A stretch of DNA of 64,000 bases from Planococcus citri. Its lineage: Eukaryota > Arthropoda > Insecta > Hemiptera > Pseudococcidae. Below are positions 37,701 through 49,700 of the stretch, in pieces. The number at the start of each line of letters is the position of its first letter. The stretch's first letter is position 1. The DNA is taken from positions 31,248,001-31,312,000 of the forward strand of contig NC_088679.1 of NCBI RefSeq assembly GCF_950023065.1, written 5' to 3'. The notes under the pieces were generated by a model that was given only the letters and a program-made list of their open reading frames with translations, was not told where the DNA came from and did no database searches. The position numbers and the translations under genes are program-made.

Positions 37701-40700
37701 CTCAAGAGTGTTTTTTTAGAGGTATCACTCTCGCTCCAAAACGGCTGGAAATGGTAGAATTTGCGCTCCGGGGGTTAGTTCTCGAAGAAATACAGCGATT
37801 CGCACAAATTTCAAAAATTTCCTCACAAACGGTTATCTTTTGATTTTTTGGATTTTTTAATTTTGAAAAAAGCTGGTCAAAAAACCACTCTTGAGGTGTC
37901 ACTCCCGAAATCGGTTCAAATGTAGATAAACTCGTTAAACAGGTCGAGTATAATAGACAACTCGATTTTTAGCTGCCCAACTGCATATTCACGCCTTCTG
38001 AAGCAAATTCAAAATTCTGGAGACATTGAAAAATCGCGCTGGATGCTCCAGAATGGCTGGAAATGTAAAATTTGGATTTGAGTAATTAATATTAGTTTTG
38101 GGACTTATTTTGACCATTTTTACTGATCAAGTGCGTACTTTTTATAAAAAGCATAAATCGCCAAAAACAGTCAATTTTTGAATTTTCAAAAATTTTCAAA
38201 AATTCGCCAAAAATCTAAAAATGAACTTGGGCAGCTGAAAATTTGGTTTTGGGGGTTTCAGACTATGCTCTCTCCAAAAATCGCAGTCCCGTTCGAATCG
38301 GAGTGTGACACCTCAAGAAGGAGAGGATTTCAAAAAATTGAGAAAAATAACCAAAAACTTTAATAATCTTTTTTTCGATCTTTTTGAAATTGGTAAAAAT
38401 GATTTAAAAAATTGGCACCACCGCATTTCAAAAGATCCAAAAGATTTCTCCCCCTTCAAAAATTACATCTTTCGATGTTTTAACAATTAATGAGAAATAT
38501 CTGATAAGAAAATGTTTCAAAACCAGGGTGTCTAACAAAACTCCCAAGCCAAAACATCATGACTTTTTCATGACCTATTTTTCACATTTTTACCTCATGA
38601 AAACACCCCCCCCCCCCAAATTAAAATAAATAAATAACTTGAAACTGCGAGGAAATTTTTTCTTGATTTGTAGGCAAGTACAGAAAACGTGTCATTTCTC
38701 AAACCCAGTAAATAGGTATACTAGCCAATTAACTTATCGAACAGGGTTGCCATTTTTTCATGATCAAAAATTAGGTATTTTAGTTTTTTTATTTTTCTGA
38801 TTTTTTGAACAAATTTTCAATTTTTTTATTTTCCCCCCATTTTATGGGCTTTTTAAAAAACTTTCAAGTGTGTTTCGAGCAGTATTCATCATGAGCAGTT
38901 GACCACCTACTAAAATTCATGACTTTTTCATGAGTTTTCTGATCGTTAGACACCCTGAAAACATGAATTTACCCCAAAAGAAGAAATTTGCAAATTTTCC
39001 ACCACTCAATCATCACGTATATGATTATATGGCCTGGATCAACGCATAATCTCAAAAACTACCTTCTGGGACTCGGCCTTTTTTCTCAAAACAGATTAGG
39101 TAGAGTTTAAAGCGAAAAAATCATCGTTTTTTTTTTTAAAAATGCCCCCTTTTGAGGACCCCTATTTCCGCTCAAAGAATACCTTCGCAACTTAAATTTT
39201 TTCTGAGTGATTTTTAACTCAAAAACGAAGATCTCGACTGAATTTGGTCAAAATCCATCTATTTTTTTTCACGATCCACATTTTAATGTACCATACTCAG
39301 AGAGAATCAAATTTTGACCTTTGGTCCTGAAATTTTTCAAAGTTGAAAATATGAAATTTTGGAACTGGAATTATGCTTATTGTGGTGCATATTTTTTGAA
39401 CTCTCCTCTAATTTTTCAATTTACAGCTCCGATCAAAATTTGTCTCCGAGGAGGGGTTTTTATTAAGCAGACACTCAAAATAAATTATTCAAAAAATAAA
39501 ATACTTTCTTTTTATTAAATGCTTCAAAATTTTTTTTGTACCAATTTTTTTCAAAATTTCACGCCTACTGCTCAGAAATGGGAACACAATGGTAAAAACT
39601 ACTTTCTGACGATAAAATACCTACCTTTTTTTCCTTTTCCATCAAATGTTTCTTCCCACATTTTTCATACTTTTTTCAAAAATTCTTATCAAGAAAATAT
39701 TTTCAAAAGTAATGGTCAACTCAAGCTTTTTCAACTTTTTTTCAACTCTTCGCAATTCTTTAGTTTTCAAAGTTTGAGAAAACTTGGGAAAAATTTTTAG
39801 ACAGAACAAAAATTCAAGAGGACATAGACAGCAATTTTTATTCTGTTTAAAAGCACAAAAATGTAAAATCCGCCTTTTTTCTCGACTTTTCAATTTAACA
39901 AGCATCCAGAGATCTCGATGTCTCAAAGCTGAAGCTAATTATTTTTCAAAAATTAAAAAAAAATCTATAGGTTCACTATTTGACTCTCTCAACCTCTATA
40001 AATATTGGATTTTATGAGAATTTCCTGAATTTTTTTATTTTCCATAAAAAAAGGTGGGAAATTTCATTCAAAAATACCTAAATACACAAAATTTTGGACG
40101 TTGAAAGTGAACTGTAACTTCTTAACCGTATAATAATTTTTTTTTCAAATAATCTAATAACTTTTCAAATTGGGGGGGGGGGGGATAATAACAGGATATT
40201 TTGAGTAAAAAACCATTGCCATTAAAACGAAGAAAAATTATCCAAATTCAACACATGTCAATCGTGTCTGCTAGGGACCTCTTTGATCGTTTTTTTGACC
40301 TTTTTTAATAACTTGCAGAATCAGTTAATAAACTTTTTTTTAGAGGAATTGTGTTTTTTTTTCTTTCTCGAGAGAAATTATTTTTTTCCAAAAGAATTTG
40401 TCTCAGATTTCAACTAAAATTGGATTTTCGAAACTCCTTCAAAATTTCAAAATCTTGGTGAAGTTTCAAACACTTGAGAATGCTGATTTTTTTGTAACTT
40501 TGGAGCCAGAGGCAACTCGAAAGGTTATCTTGTGAATATACATACGATGAAAAACATCCGAAAACTTGACTTACAACAAGCTAAAAATATTTTTTTTTGC
40601 ACCCACATTCCATAAGACTCTTGAAAAAGCCATGAAGAGCTTTGAGAATTTTTGAAACCACTTCAATAAAACGATGAGAGTATTTTTCATGGTAAGTATA

Positions 40701-43700
40701 CGTAAATACAATATCGAGACATTTCACCCAAAAAAACATTTCTTCGAACTCTGAAAGTCTCGCTACAAAGTATACTGGTCAGTAAATCATCAAAAAGTCA
40801 TAAAAAAATCACAATATACAGCACAAAAAGGTCACTTTCTAATGAATTCTTTGATCTTAAACCTTTTGCCAGGAAACCAACAGATTCCTCTATCACAACT
40901 CACAAGCAAAACCAATTCAAACACACAGAATCTTTTCACGTACTGCTACCACATCCGAATTATTCACCTAGATTCACTTCCACAAATAATAAAGAAAAAC
41001 GACTCCTTCCCTCTCCCCTCCTCCCAAGTTAACCTCCAAAATCCCATCAAGATAAATTTCTCAACATTACAAAAATTGAATTACGATTTTCATCACGATC
41101 AACATTACAACGGCCGACGACGACGACCCATCTTTCTTATACATATTCCGATACATTGTACACCGAATTGAAATTAATTTCCATTTCGTGATTATGACAA
41201 ATAAATTATACTCGCTGATAAAATTACCAGCCATAAAGTATCTAAGCTCTCTCTAACCTGGTAATCTCCCAGCTGCGTTTCATCGTCTAATTTAATAGTA
41301 AGCTGATTGGTGGTAGATGTTCGAGAAGACGTTGTACGATTTTGTTGAATATATTTCCGACCATGACGCCATCTGATCGCCTCCGCCGGTAAGTTTAACG
41401 AGCAGTCGAAAAAAACGTCGTCCCGGAGCGGACCAGCAAACGGTTCCGGAGATTTTACGAAAAGTATACCGACATCTGAAAAAATACCACCGTTAAAATA
41501 CATACAACGATATTTCAAATTGTAAAAGTATAGGTACCTACACGAAACGAGTATATCAACTACATTGTAAGTAAGTATGGGAAAAATCTCGAAAATCAGA
41601 ATATTGGTGGTCTTCGAGTTCGAGTTATTGAGCAGATCTTATCATCTTGTAATTTCAAGCAATCTTAATTGCATGGCTCGTCAACTCGTTTTTCAAAATT
41701 CTCTCATCAGGTAGCTCCATATCGTACCAATATTAAATACTAAGTATGGTCATTTTTCATTTCTCTTCGAGTAATTTTTTTCTCTCGATGTGATGTGAAT
41801 TCGAGAATGAAAGTGTATATGTGATCAGAATGGCAGGAGGGGAGAAGGGAGTAACGACTGAATATCAAATGTCCCAAGAATTCCACGTTGAGATCTTCGA
41901 GATGAATAAAATCAGAAATTTATTTCAAAAAACAACTCATTGAAGAAAAAAAATACCCCCCCCCCCTCAGGATTATTGTTATAATTTTTCAAACTGAATT
42001 TTATCGACTCGAATAGCTAAATTGGTTCACCCACCCTGGTTCCGAGATAAGGTTCCAAAATCTTTACACCAACCAATCAATTTCAATCTGCATCAATCCC
42101 AGCTTCCCATGACTCCCCATAATAATTGTTACGTTCGATTGTGTAGGTAGACTAGTTTTATACCTACCTGTTTATCTGTGTCGTTTTTCTCGACGCATCG
42201 AAGCTTTGAAAGCCTCAACTGGTTTTTCGAGCGCTAGACGTTCGAATGTTTATCTACGTACTCGACTGATAGCAAAATGACTTGCTTTTTAACGCGATCT
42301 TTTTCGCCTCTTATTATTCGAATTTCGTTGTAAAATTTTGTTGTAAATATATTGTTGATTTTTGTATAATTCGATGAGTCCTATTTTATCAATTAATCGT
42401 TACACTCACCTTTACGAATGCGTAAATAGACGCAAACATTGAAGGCGCCCGAACAGGGACTCATCGTACGCGAGTGTAAATACTAATTATCGTTATCGGA
42501 TCGCGTGTGCGAATAATTATCGAGTACGTTGTACGTATGTAATTTGAAACTATCTAGCGAATTTTCGCGTAATGTTCATCGTTATGTCGTGTTTGAGCTC
42601 GTTATACAGCTCAGCAAATCGTAATCCAGTTTATCATCGTTCCGGTGAGCTTTTATAGCTCAATCAACGAATCGAAGGGCCTCCGTACCCGCAATTCATC
42701 GTATCGAAGGGCTTCCATACCCGAAACCCAGGGTTTTATTCCTGCAACGAAGCGTTTATCGTATTGAAACGCTTATCATCATCGTACCGAAACGTTTTAC
42801 CATATTCAGCTGCTTTTTTCATCATTCGAATCATCGTTCCTTATCTTCGTTATCATGGAAGACCAAGACGGTACCTTTAGCTACGTGCATAGTTCGCGTT
42901 ACTCCGGCAGATGCATAACAAAGCTTGTTGACTCACTCAAAAAGCTTATCGCAAATAATTACTCGATCGATAACGTTAGCGAGGTGAGAGTTAATCTTGA
43001 AGAACTCACCAATGAATTCGAATCGTATAAACGAATATCCAGTCGTGGATTTAATCTTGCATCTGTATCCAAGGAGGCCGCCAAACCGAAAACGGAAAAG
43101 GAAATTACTGCTATCGAAGACGAAATTTTAGCTGAGCTTGAAAAAGTGAAAAAGTCTGTTCTACCTGTAATCGCTAAATCGAAGAGTTATATTTCCGAGT
43201 TTGAAGCTCAACAAACACGCGAATCGTTAAATAACTCATCAATGAACATGACTGGTGGTTTTCCTGAACCGAACGTAAAATTACCTCGAATTGATATACC
43301 AAAATTTGATGGTGTTGCTATCGAGAATTTCCTGGAATTTTACGCCATATTCCAGAACGTGGTTCATGAGGAACCAACTTTATCGAAGGTTAAAAAGTTA
43401 TATTACCTTAAACTAGCGTTGATTGGAGAAGCTCACGATTTGGTGAAAGATACTCCTGTTACCGATAAAGGTTATGATGAAGCGTGGTGTCTTGTAGTTT
43501 CAACCTACAAAGATATCAAATCCATAACCCGAAGACACTTCGATCAATTATTCTCGATAAATCGAATCAAATCAACGAGTGAAATCCCTATGCTTCTTAG
43601 CAATGTGAATCGCGCTTTGAAGGGGTTACGAGCTTGCGGAGAAGACACCGAAAATTGGGGTCCGATATTGTGTTATATCGTATCCGAAAAATTAGACAAC

Positions 43701-46700
43701 GTAACGTACAAAGATTTTGAAAAATCTCTCACAACGAACACTAAGTTTCCACGTTGGAGTGTTCTGAAATCTTTTCTCGAGAATCGTGCGTCAGTCACTA
43801 AACGTAGCAGTGATTTGACCAAACCAACGAAACGAAACGATACTCCACCCAGTTCATCTGGCAAACGATCGACTCTAACTGCTGTATCGAATAACGAACC
43901 GAAAAGTGGTCCTTCTGGTACTCCTCAATCATCGCCACCGAAGCCAGCTTGTTCCTGCTGTGACAAGTTGCACTTGCTTATCGATTGTAACATTTTCCGC
44001 GACAAAACACCGAAGCAGAGATACGAAATCATCAAATCGAAATCTCTGTGTGGAAATTGTTTCCATTCGAATCATCGCACCAACGAATGTCGTAAATCAC
44101 CGAATTGCAAAAAATGTAGCAGCCGTCATCATACGCTACTGCATTTTGATAAAACGAACGACCCGAAGGATCCACCGAAGCCCGAATTAAACGAAGATGG
44201 CACTCCAAGAACGACTTGCGGTATGTCATCGCTCGTATCCGTTCAAAAACCAATTGCGTTATTGCCGTCTGCGCTTGTAAAGTTTGTTAGCGGAAACAAG
44301 TGCGGTACTATGCGTGTTTTACTCGATTCCTGTTCTCAGTTGAATTTGATAACGAACGAATTCATTAAACGTAACGATTTATCAACAACTAAAGCACCGT
44401 ATCCGAGTAAAGTAGCTGGTATTGGTGATAGCGAAACCGAATGTAATCAAATTATCGAATTTTCAATCGAATCGCGAGTAGAAGATTTCGAATTTTGTGC
44501 TCGATTTACCGTAATCAACAATCGAATACCGTATTCTGTAACGAATTATATCATCGGCGATTTTGCAGAAAAAGTGAACGAACGTCGGCTTAATCTCGCT
44601 GATACTGCTTTCTACGATCGTAACGTAAATATCAATTCAATCGATGCTATTCTTGGGGTTGAAGCGTATAACTTGTGTGTGCGTAACAAAACCATCTTTA
44701 TCGAATCCGCTTGTCTACGAGATACCGTTTTTGGTTGGACAATTTCATCATCGATCGAATCAGCTCGCAATACTCGACATTCTCAACAGTATTGTGGCTT
44801 AACTATCGACAATATTGACCAACGACTCGAACGATTCTGGAAAATCGACAGTTATCCAGATAGTACTCCAAAATCGACCGAGCATGAAGAATGCCAGAAA
44901 CACTTCATGCGCACTTACCAACGAGCTCCAGATGGTAGATTTATTGTTCAACTACCATTCAAGGAGGATCCATCTGTCATCACTGGTAACTTTGGTATTG
45001 CCGTGAAATATTTAAAACGAATCGAATCGAAGTTGGACGAAACGACTAAACGAATGTACACCGATTTTATGGCAGAATATGAAGCGTTAAAACATATGTC
45101 TGTTGTTTCTGACGATGTGTCCAGATATTACATCCCACATCACGCTGTGTTACGTCCATCGAGTACAACTACGAAGTTACGAGTTGTATTTCATGCCTCA
45201 TCTAAATCGTATTCCGGTAAATCGCTTAACGATGTGCTTATGGTTGGTCCAACTATTCAACCTGAGCTCAACGATACTTTGCTGTGTTTCCGTATATTCT
45301 GCAAAGTAATATCCGCTGATATTCAACACATGTATCGCTGTATCGAGATACTAAAAGCCCATCGCCGATTTCAATCGATAATTTGGCGAGGTAAACGACA
45401 CGAATTGAATACGATAACGTACGGCACTGCTCCTTCTGCATATGAGGCAACTCAATGTCTCGATATTCTCGCCGAAGAAGTGAAGGTTACTCGTCCTCGC
45501 ACTTCTATCGCTATACGTAAAGGCTTCTATATGGACGATTGGCTTTATGGAGCCGACACCGATGAAGAATTAATCGAATTGCAGCAATCAGTGCATGAAA
45601 CGTTGTTATCAGCTGGTTTCAAACTACGAAAATATCAATCGAATTCGAACGAAGTACTGGCTAAAATTGATCCTGCTCTGATTGAACATAATTTGACCGT
45701 TCAATTTGGAGATAACGAAGCGCTTTCGATACTTGGCTTAGCCTGGTGTCCTTCTACCGATAGCTTTGCGCTGAAAACAGATGTTCCTGCTCCTACGACG
45801 ACCGTAACGAAACGTCAAATGCTGTCTACAATTTCGAAAGTATTCGATCCACTCGGCTTAGCTTGTCCAGTAACGATTCGAGGCAAGCTGCTGTTCAAAC
45901 GATTATGGAAACTTGGAATCTCATGGGATGATCCTGTGACTCCTGAAATCGATTCGCTGTTTAACGCTTATTTATCCGATTTGAATCGTTTATCGAAGTT
46001 CGTAATACCGAGATATGTTCAAGATTTTGACGCCAATACTGAAATGATCGTTGGTTTCTGCGATGCCTCCGAGCAGGCATACTGTGCTGCTGTATATGCG
46101 TTCAATGCAAAACGTCTCCAGTTGCTGTGCTCAAAAACGAGAGTTGCTCCAGAAAAAGAGCTCAATATTCCACAGCTCGAACTTCAAGCAGCCGTTCTGC
46201 TTGTGCAACTAATCCAACGTGTTTCCAAAACACTCAACGTCGATATTCATCGCAGTAAACTGTTCACCGATTCGACTATTGTCCTAGCATGGCTATCGAA
46301 ACCTGCTAGTGAATGGAAAACGTTTGTTCGAAACCGTGTGGTGAAAATTACCGAAGTGTTTCCTATTCAACATTGGAGTCACGTCCGTTCAGGTGAAAAT
46401 CCTGCGGATCTCGCTACACGTGGTATTTCGACTGAATCGCTATTGCAATCGAGTATGTGGCTGTCTGGTCCTGAATTCGTTATAAATCTCGATAATTCGT
46501 CAAATAATACCGAAATCGATGAAACTATCTGTGAACCATATCGCAGAAAACCGAAGATTGTCTCTTTCATCGCTGCTGACCTTGAAACCGATCTCAAGAA
46601 GCACTCGAAGTTAATCTCATCGTGTGAATCGTATGAAAAACTCCGGTTCATGTATGCTGCTGCTATCGCCGTTATTCGTCATTGGAAATCTCGAATTTTG

Positions 46701-49700
46701 AATCGAGAACGTGTTCCATTGAAAGTAGAAGCTAGCGACATGATCAGAGCGAACGAATGTATCATACGAATCGTGCAGTATGATGCATTTTCCAAAGATA
46801 TCGAACGATTGAAGACTAAACCAGGCAAACTATCGAAGCGAAGCCTGTTGAAACGACATACTCCATTTCTCGACGAAAATGGAATAATGAAATCGAAAAC
46901 GCGTCTGCAAAATGCGCGAAAACCCGTCAACGCTAAATTACCGATCGTGTTACCCGCTCATCATCATTTCACGAAGATTTTTATTCGATACTTTCATTTG
47001 AAATTCTTCCATGCTGGCCGTCCGTGGCTGATGACAACGTTATCGACGAATTACGTGTTTGTTGGTGGTCTGAATCGAGCCATCAAATCAGTGATTCAAT
47101 CTTGCAAGCAGTGTATCGAACGGTTTGTCGAATCAAAACCGCAGCAGATGGCGAATCTGCCTTACGAACGCGTTACTCCTCTACCGCCTTTCCAGGTAGT
47201 AGGAATCGATTTTACCGGTGCTTTCCTGCTAAAATGTTCGTATCATCGAACCACAAAGTATATGAAAGCTTATGCTTGCATCTTTGTGTGTTTCTCGACA
47301 AGGGCGGTGCATATCGAACTCGTGCCTTCTTTATCGACTGAAGATTTTCTCAACGCGCTGAAGTGCTTTGTATCTCGAAGAGGCCTTCCAGCGACTATAT
47401 ACTCAGATAACGGTACCAACTTTAAAGGTTGCGAACGGTATTTGAATTTCAACGACACCGAAATCCAGCGCTACGCTCTATCCAATACGATTTCTTGGAA
47501 ATTCAACCCACCTTACACGCCTCATCGCGGTGGTATCTGGGAATCTGCGGTGAAAAGTGCTAAGCGTTACATACCGAAAATATCCGAAAATCAGAAATTC
47601 ACCGAAAACGAGTTGAGAACGTTGCTCACTCAAATCGAAGGTATTCTGAACACCAGACCGTTGGCTTATTCGAACACTGGTGAACCGGATGAGGAGATAC
47701 TAACTCCAGGCCATTTCTTAGTTGGTCGAAATTTGAACGTAAACCTACCCGAACCTTCTTCGCCTCCAGCAAATATTAAGCTGTCTGATCGATACATCGC
47801 AAATCAGAATCGAATTCGAGCGTTCTGGAGAATTTGGTCCCAGGATTATCTGAATCAGCTCCGTTCTCGCACCAAGTGGCAGGACGAACAGCCAAATTAT
47901 CACGTCGGAGATTTGATTTTACTCCGAAAACCTAATACGGAACCTTGCCAATGGATTCGAGCGATAATTGTCAAGACTTTCCCCGATGAAGCTGGTTTAG
48001 TTCGAACAGTCGAAGTTCGTACGTCAGATCGGTTGTCGAAAGTCGTGCCGATCCAGCAAATTGTTCCTTTACCGATCGCTAAATGATTGGTCATCAAGGT
48101 GTTTGTTATTTGAACGTCTTTTTATTGTTTATTCTTTGTAATTCGAAGTATTTTTTTTTTCTTTTTATTTTATCGTTTTGTTTTTCTGACTTCAATCGCT
48201 TCTGTCAGCGGCGGGAGTTTATGTTACGTTCGATTGTGTAGGTAGACTAGTTTTATACCTACCTGTTTATCTGTGTCGTTTTTCTCGACGCATCGAAGCT
48301 TTGAAAGCCTCAACTGGTTTTTCGAGCGCTAGACGTTCGAATGTTTATCTACGTACTCGACTGATAGCAAAATGACTTGCTTTTTAACGCGATCTTTTTC
48401 GCCTCTTATTATTCGAATTTCGTTGTAAAATTTTGTTGTAAATATATTGTTGATTTTTGTATAATTCGATGAGTCCTATTTTATCAATTAATCGTTACAC
48501 TCACCTTTACGAATGCGTAAATAGACGCAAACAATAATTCTAAAAGGCCTTTTTTCATTAAATAAAAATGGAAAGTAATATAATTTGATGAAATATGATA
48601 CATTTTGGACTCAGAGGAATTGACAGAAAGAAGCTGCTCCCAATTGAAGTCAATAAAGAGAAAAAAAATCATTCATGCATCTTGCATAAATTCCTGCTGT
48701 GCCTCATTTGACCCTAAAGATCGAAAATTCGAACAAGGTAAGCATAGGAAATCAATTTTATCTCACAGAAACTTTTCCAAAGTTTTCGAAAGTTGGAAGA
48801 AAAAAATTGGCTAGTTGGAATTTTTTTGACTATAAATTAATCGAGTATTTCAGCAATTATACTTGAGAAATGAGGGTCTTGAGACGGACTGAAGGAGGAG
48901 GGAAAGGAAGAAGGAAAAGGTTTATAATAATGCCTCTGAAATTGAGAAAAAAATTTCTAGTAATTTTTGCATATTCTGTCACTGTTGACTTTTTTGGCAG
49001 TAAAACCAGGGAAAAATACCCTCAGTGTATTGCTATCAATCTAAATTTCAACATTCTAGGACATCCTCACCTAATTCAAGGTGAAAAATTATTTTTTTTT
49101 GACATTTTTAGCCTTCTGCAGTCTCTCTTTTTACCCAAACGAGATCCAAATTTGGCACGTACATATTTGTGGAAAGTACCAGATTTCTCTGACGTCGAAA
49201 AAGTCGATTTTTGAGCCATTTTCCACATTTTAAAACCTTCAAAGTCGCCTGCAGCCCAACTCAAATTAATAATCTTGGAGGTCCAAAAAAACATCAAAGT
49301 ATTCACTCACATTAATCACAAAGTCCTTACAACAAACATTTTTCACTAAAAATTTTTCAAACCATCAACCCCCCCTCTCTGAATAAAAATCACCAATTGC
49401 CAAAAAATTCCAAACCCAAGGTTTTTTACACCCTCGATTCCGAATAGGGCCTCATTTTTTTTAGTCAAATCACACATTATATCACATCACATCGTATCTG
49501 AATTTCATCATCAAGGCTCACAGAGAGAAGCTCAACGACCCAGCAACCTTCACAACACCATCGCACGTTGGCTTGCGAGGAAAAATATAATATAATAATA
49601 AATGAAATTCATATCCATATTATATAAAAGTGACACCACATACCGGCAACAATTGGAGTAACTGAAATAATCAACTGGATAAAGAAGACCGACAATATAT

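Larger units (their letters stand above)
35750..38322. mobile_element. Palindromic element, family B, split by an insertion
   Basis: The right arm (37885-38322) is the inverted copy of a left arm made of 35750-35975 plus 37500-37710. Paired landmarks are GTGTCACACTCCGATTCGAAC with GTTCGAATCGGAGTGTGACA, CCCAAAACTAATATTAATTA with its complement at about 38082-38101, and CTGGAGCCTCCAGCGCGATT with its near-complement at 38035-38052. The spacer is about 170 bases (37711-37884). The left arm is interrupted by a 1.52-kb element. A diverged relative lies at 56050-57060. Confidence 0.8.
42127..48533 (+). mobile_element. Full-length BEL/Pao LTR retrotransposon
   Basis: 6407 bp with 312-bp LTRs at both ends, flanked by ATAAT at 42122-42126 and 48534-48538, the 4-6 bp duplication usual for this superfamily. 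Between the LTRs lie a primer-binding site, a leader of about 395 bases, one gag-pol frame and a short 3' region. It sits in the first intron of ihog, on the opposite strand. By eye I found no difference between the LTRs and the reading frame is intact, both signs of a recent insertion. The element is CpG- and TCGA-rich, unlike the AT-rich host DNA. Confidence 0.95.

Noticed and set aside
47024..47341. 105-codon plus-strand frame within the BEL element
   Set aside because: Out-of-frame shadow of the integrase region.
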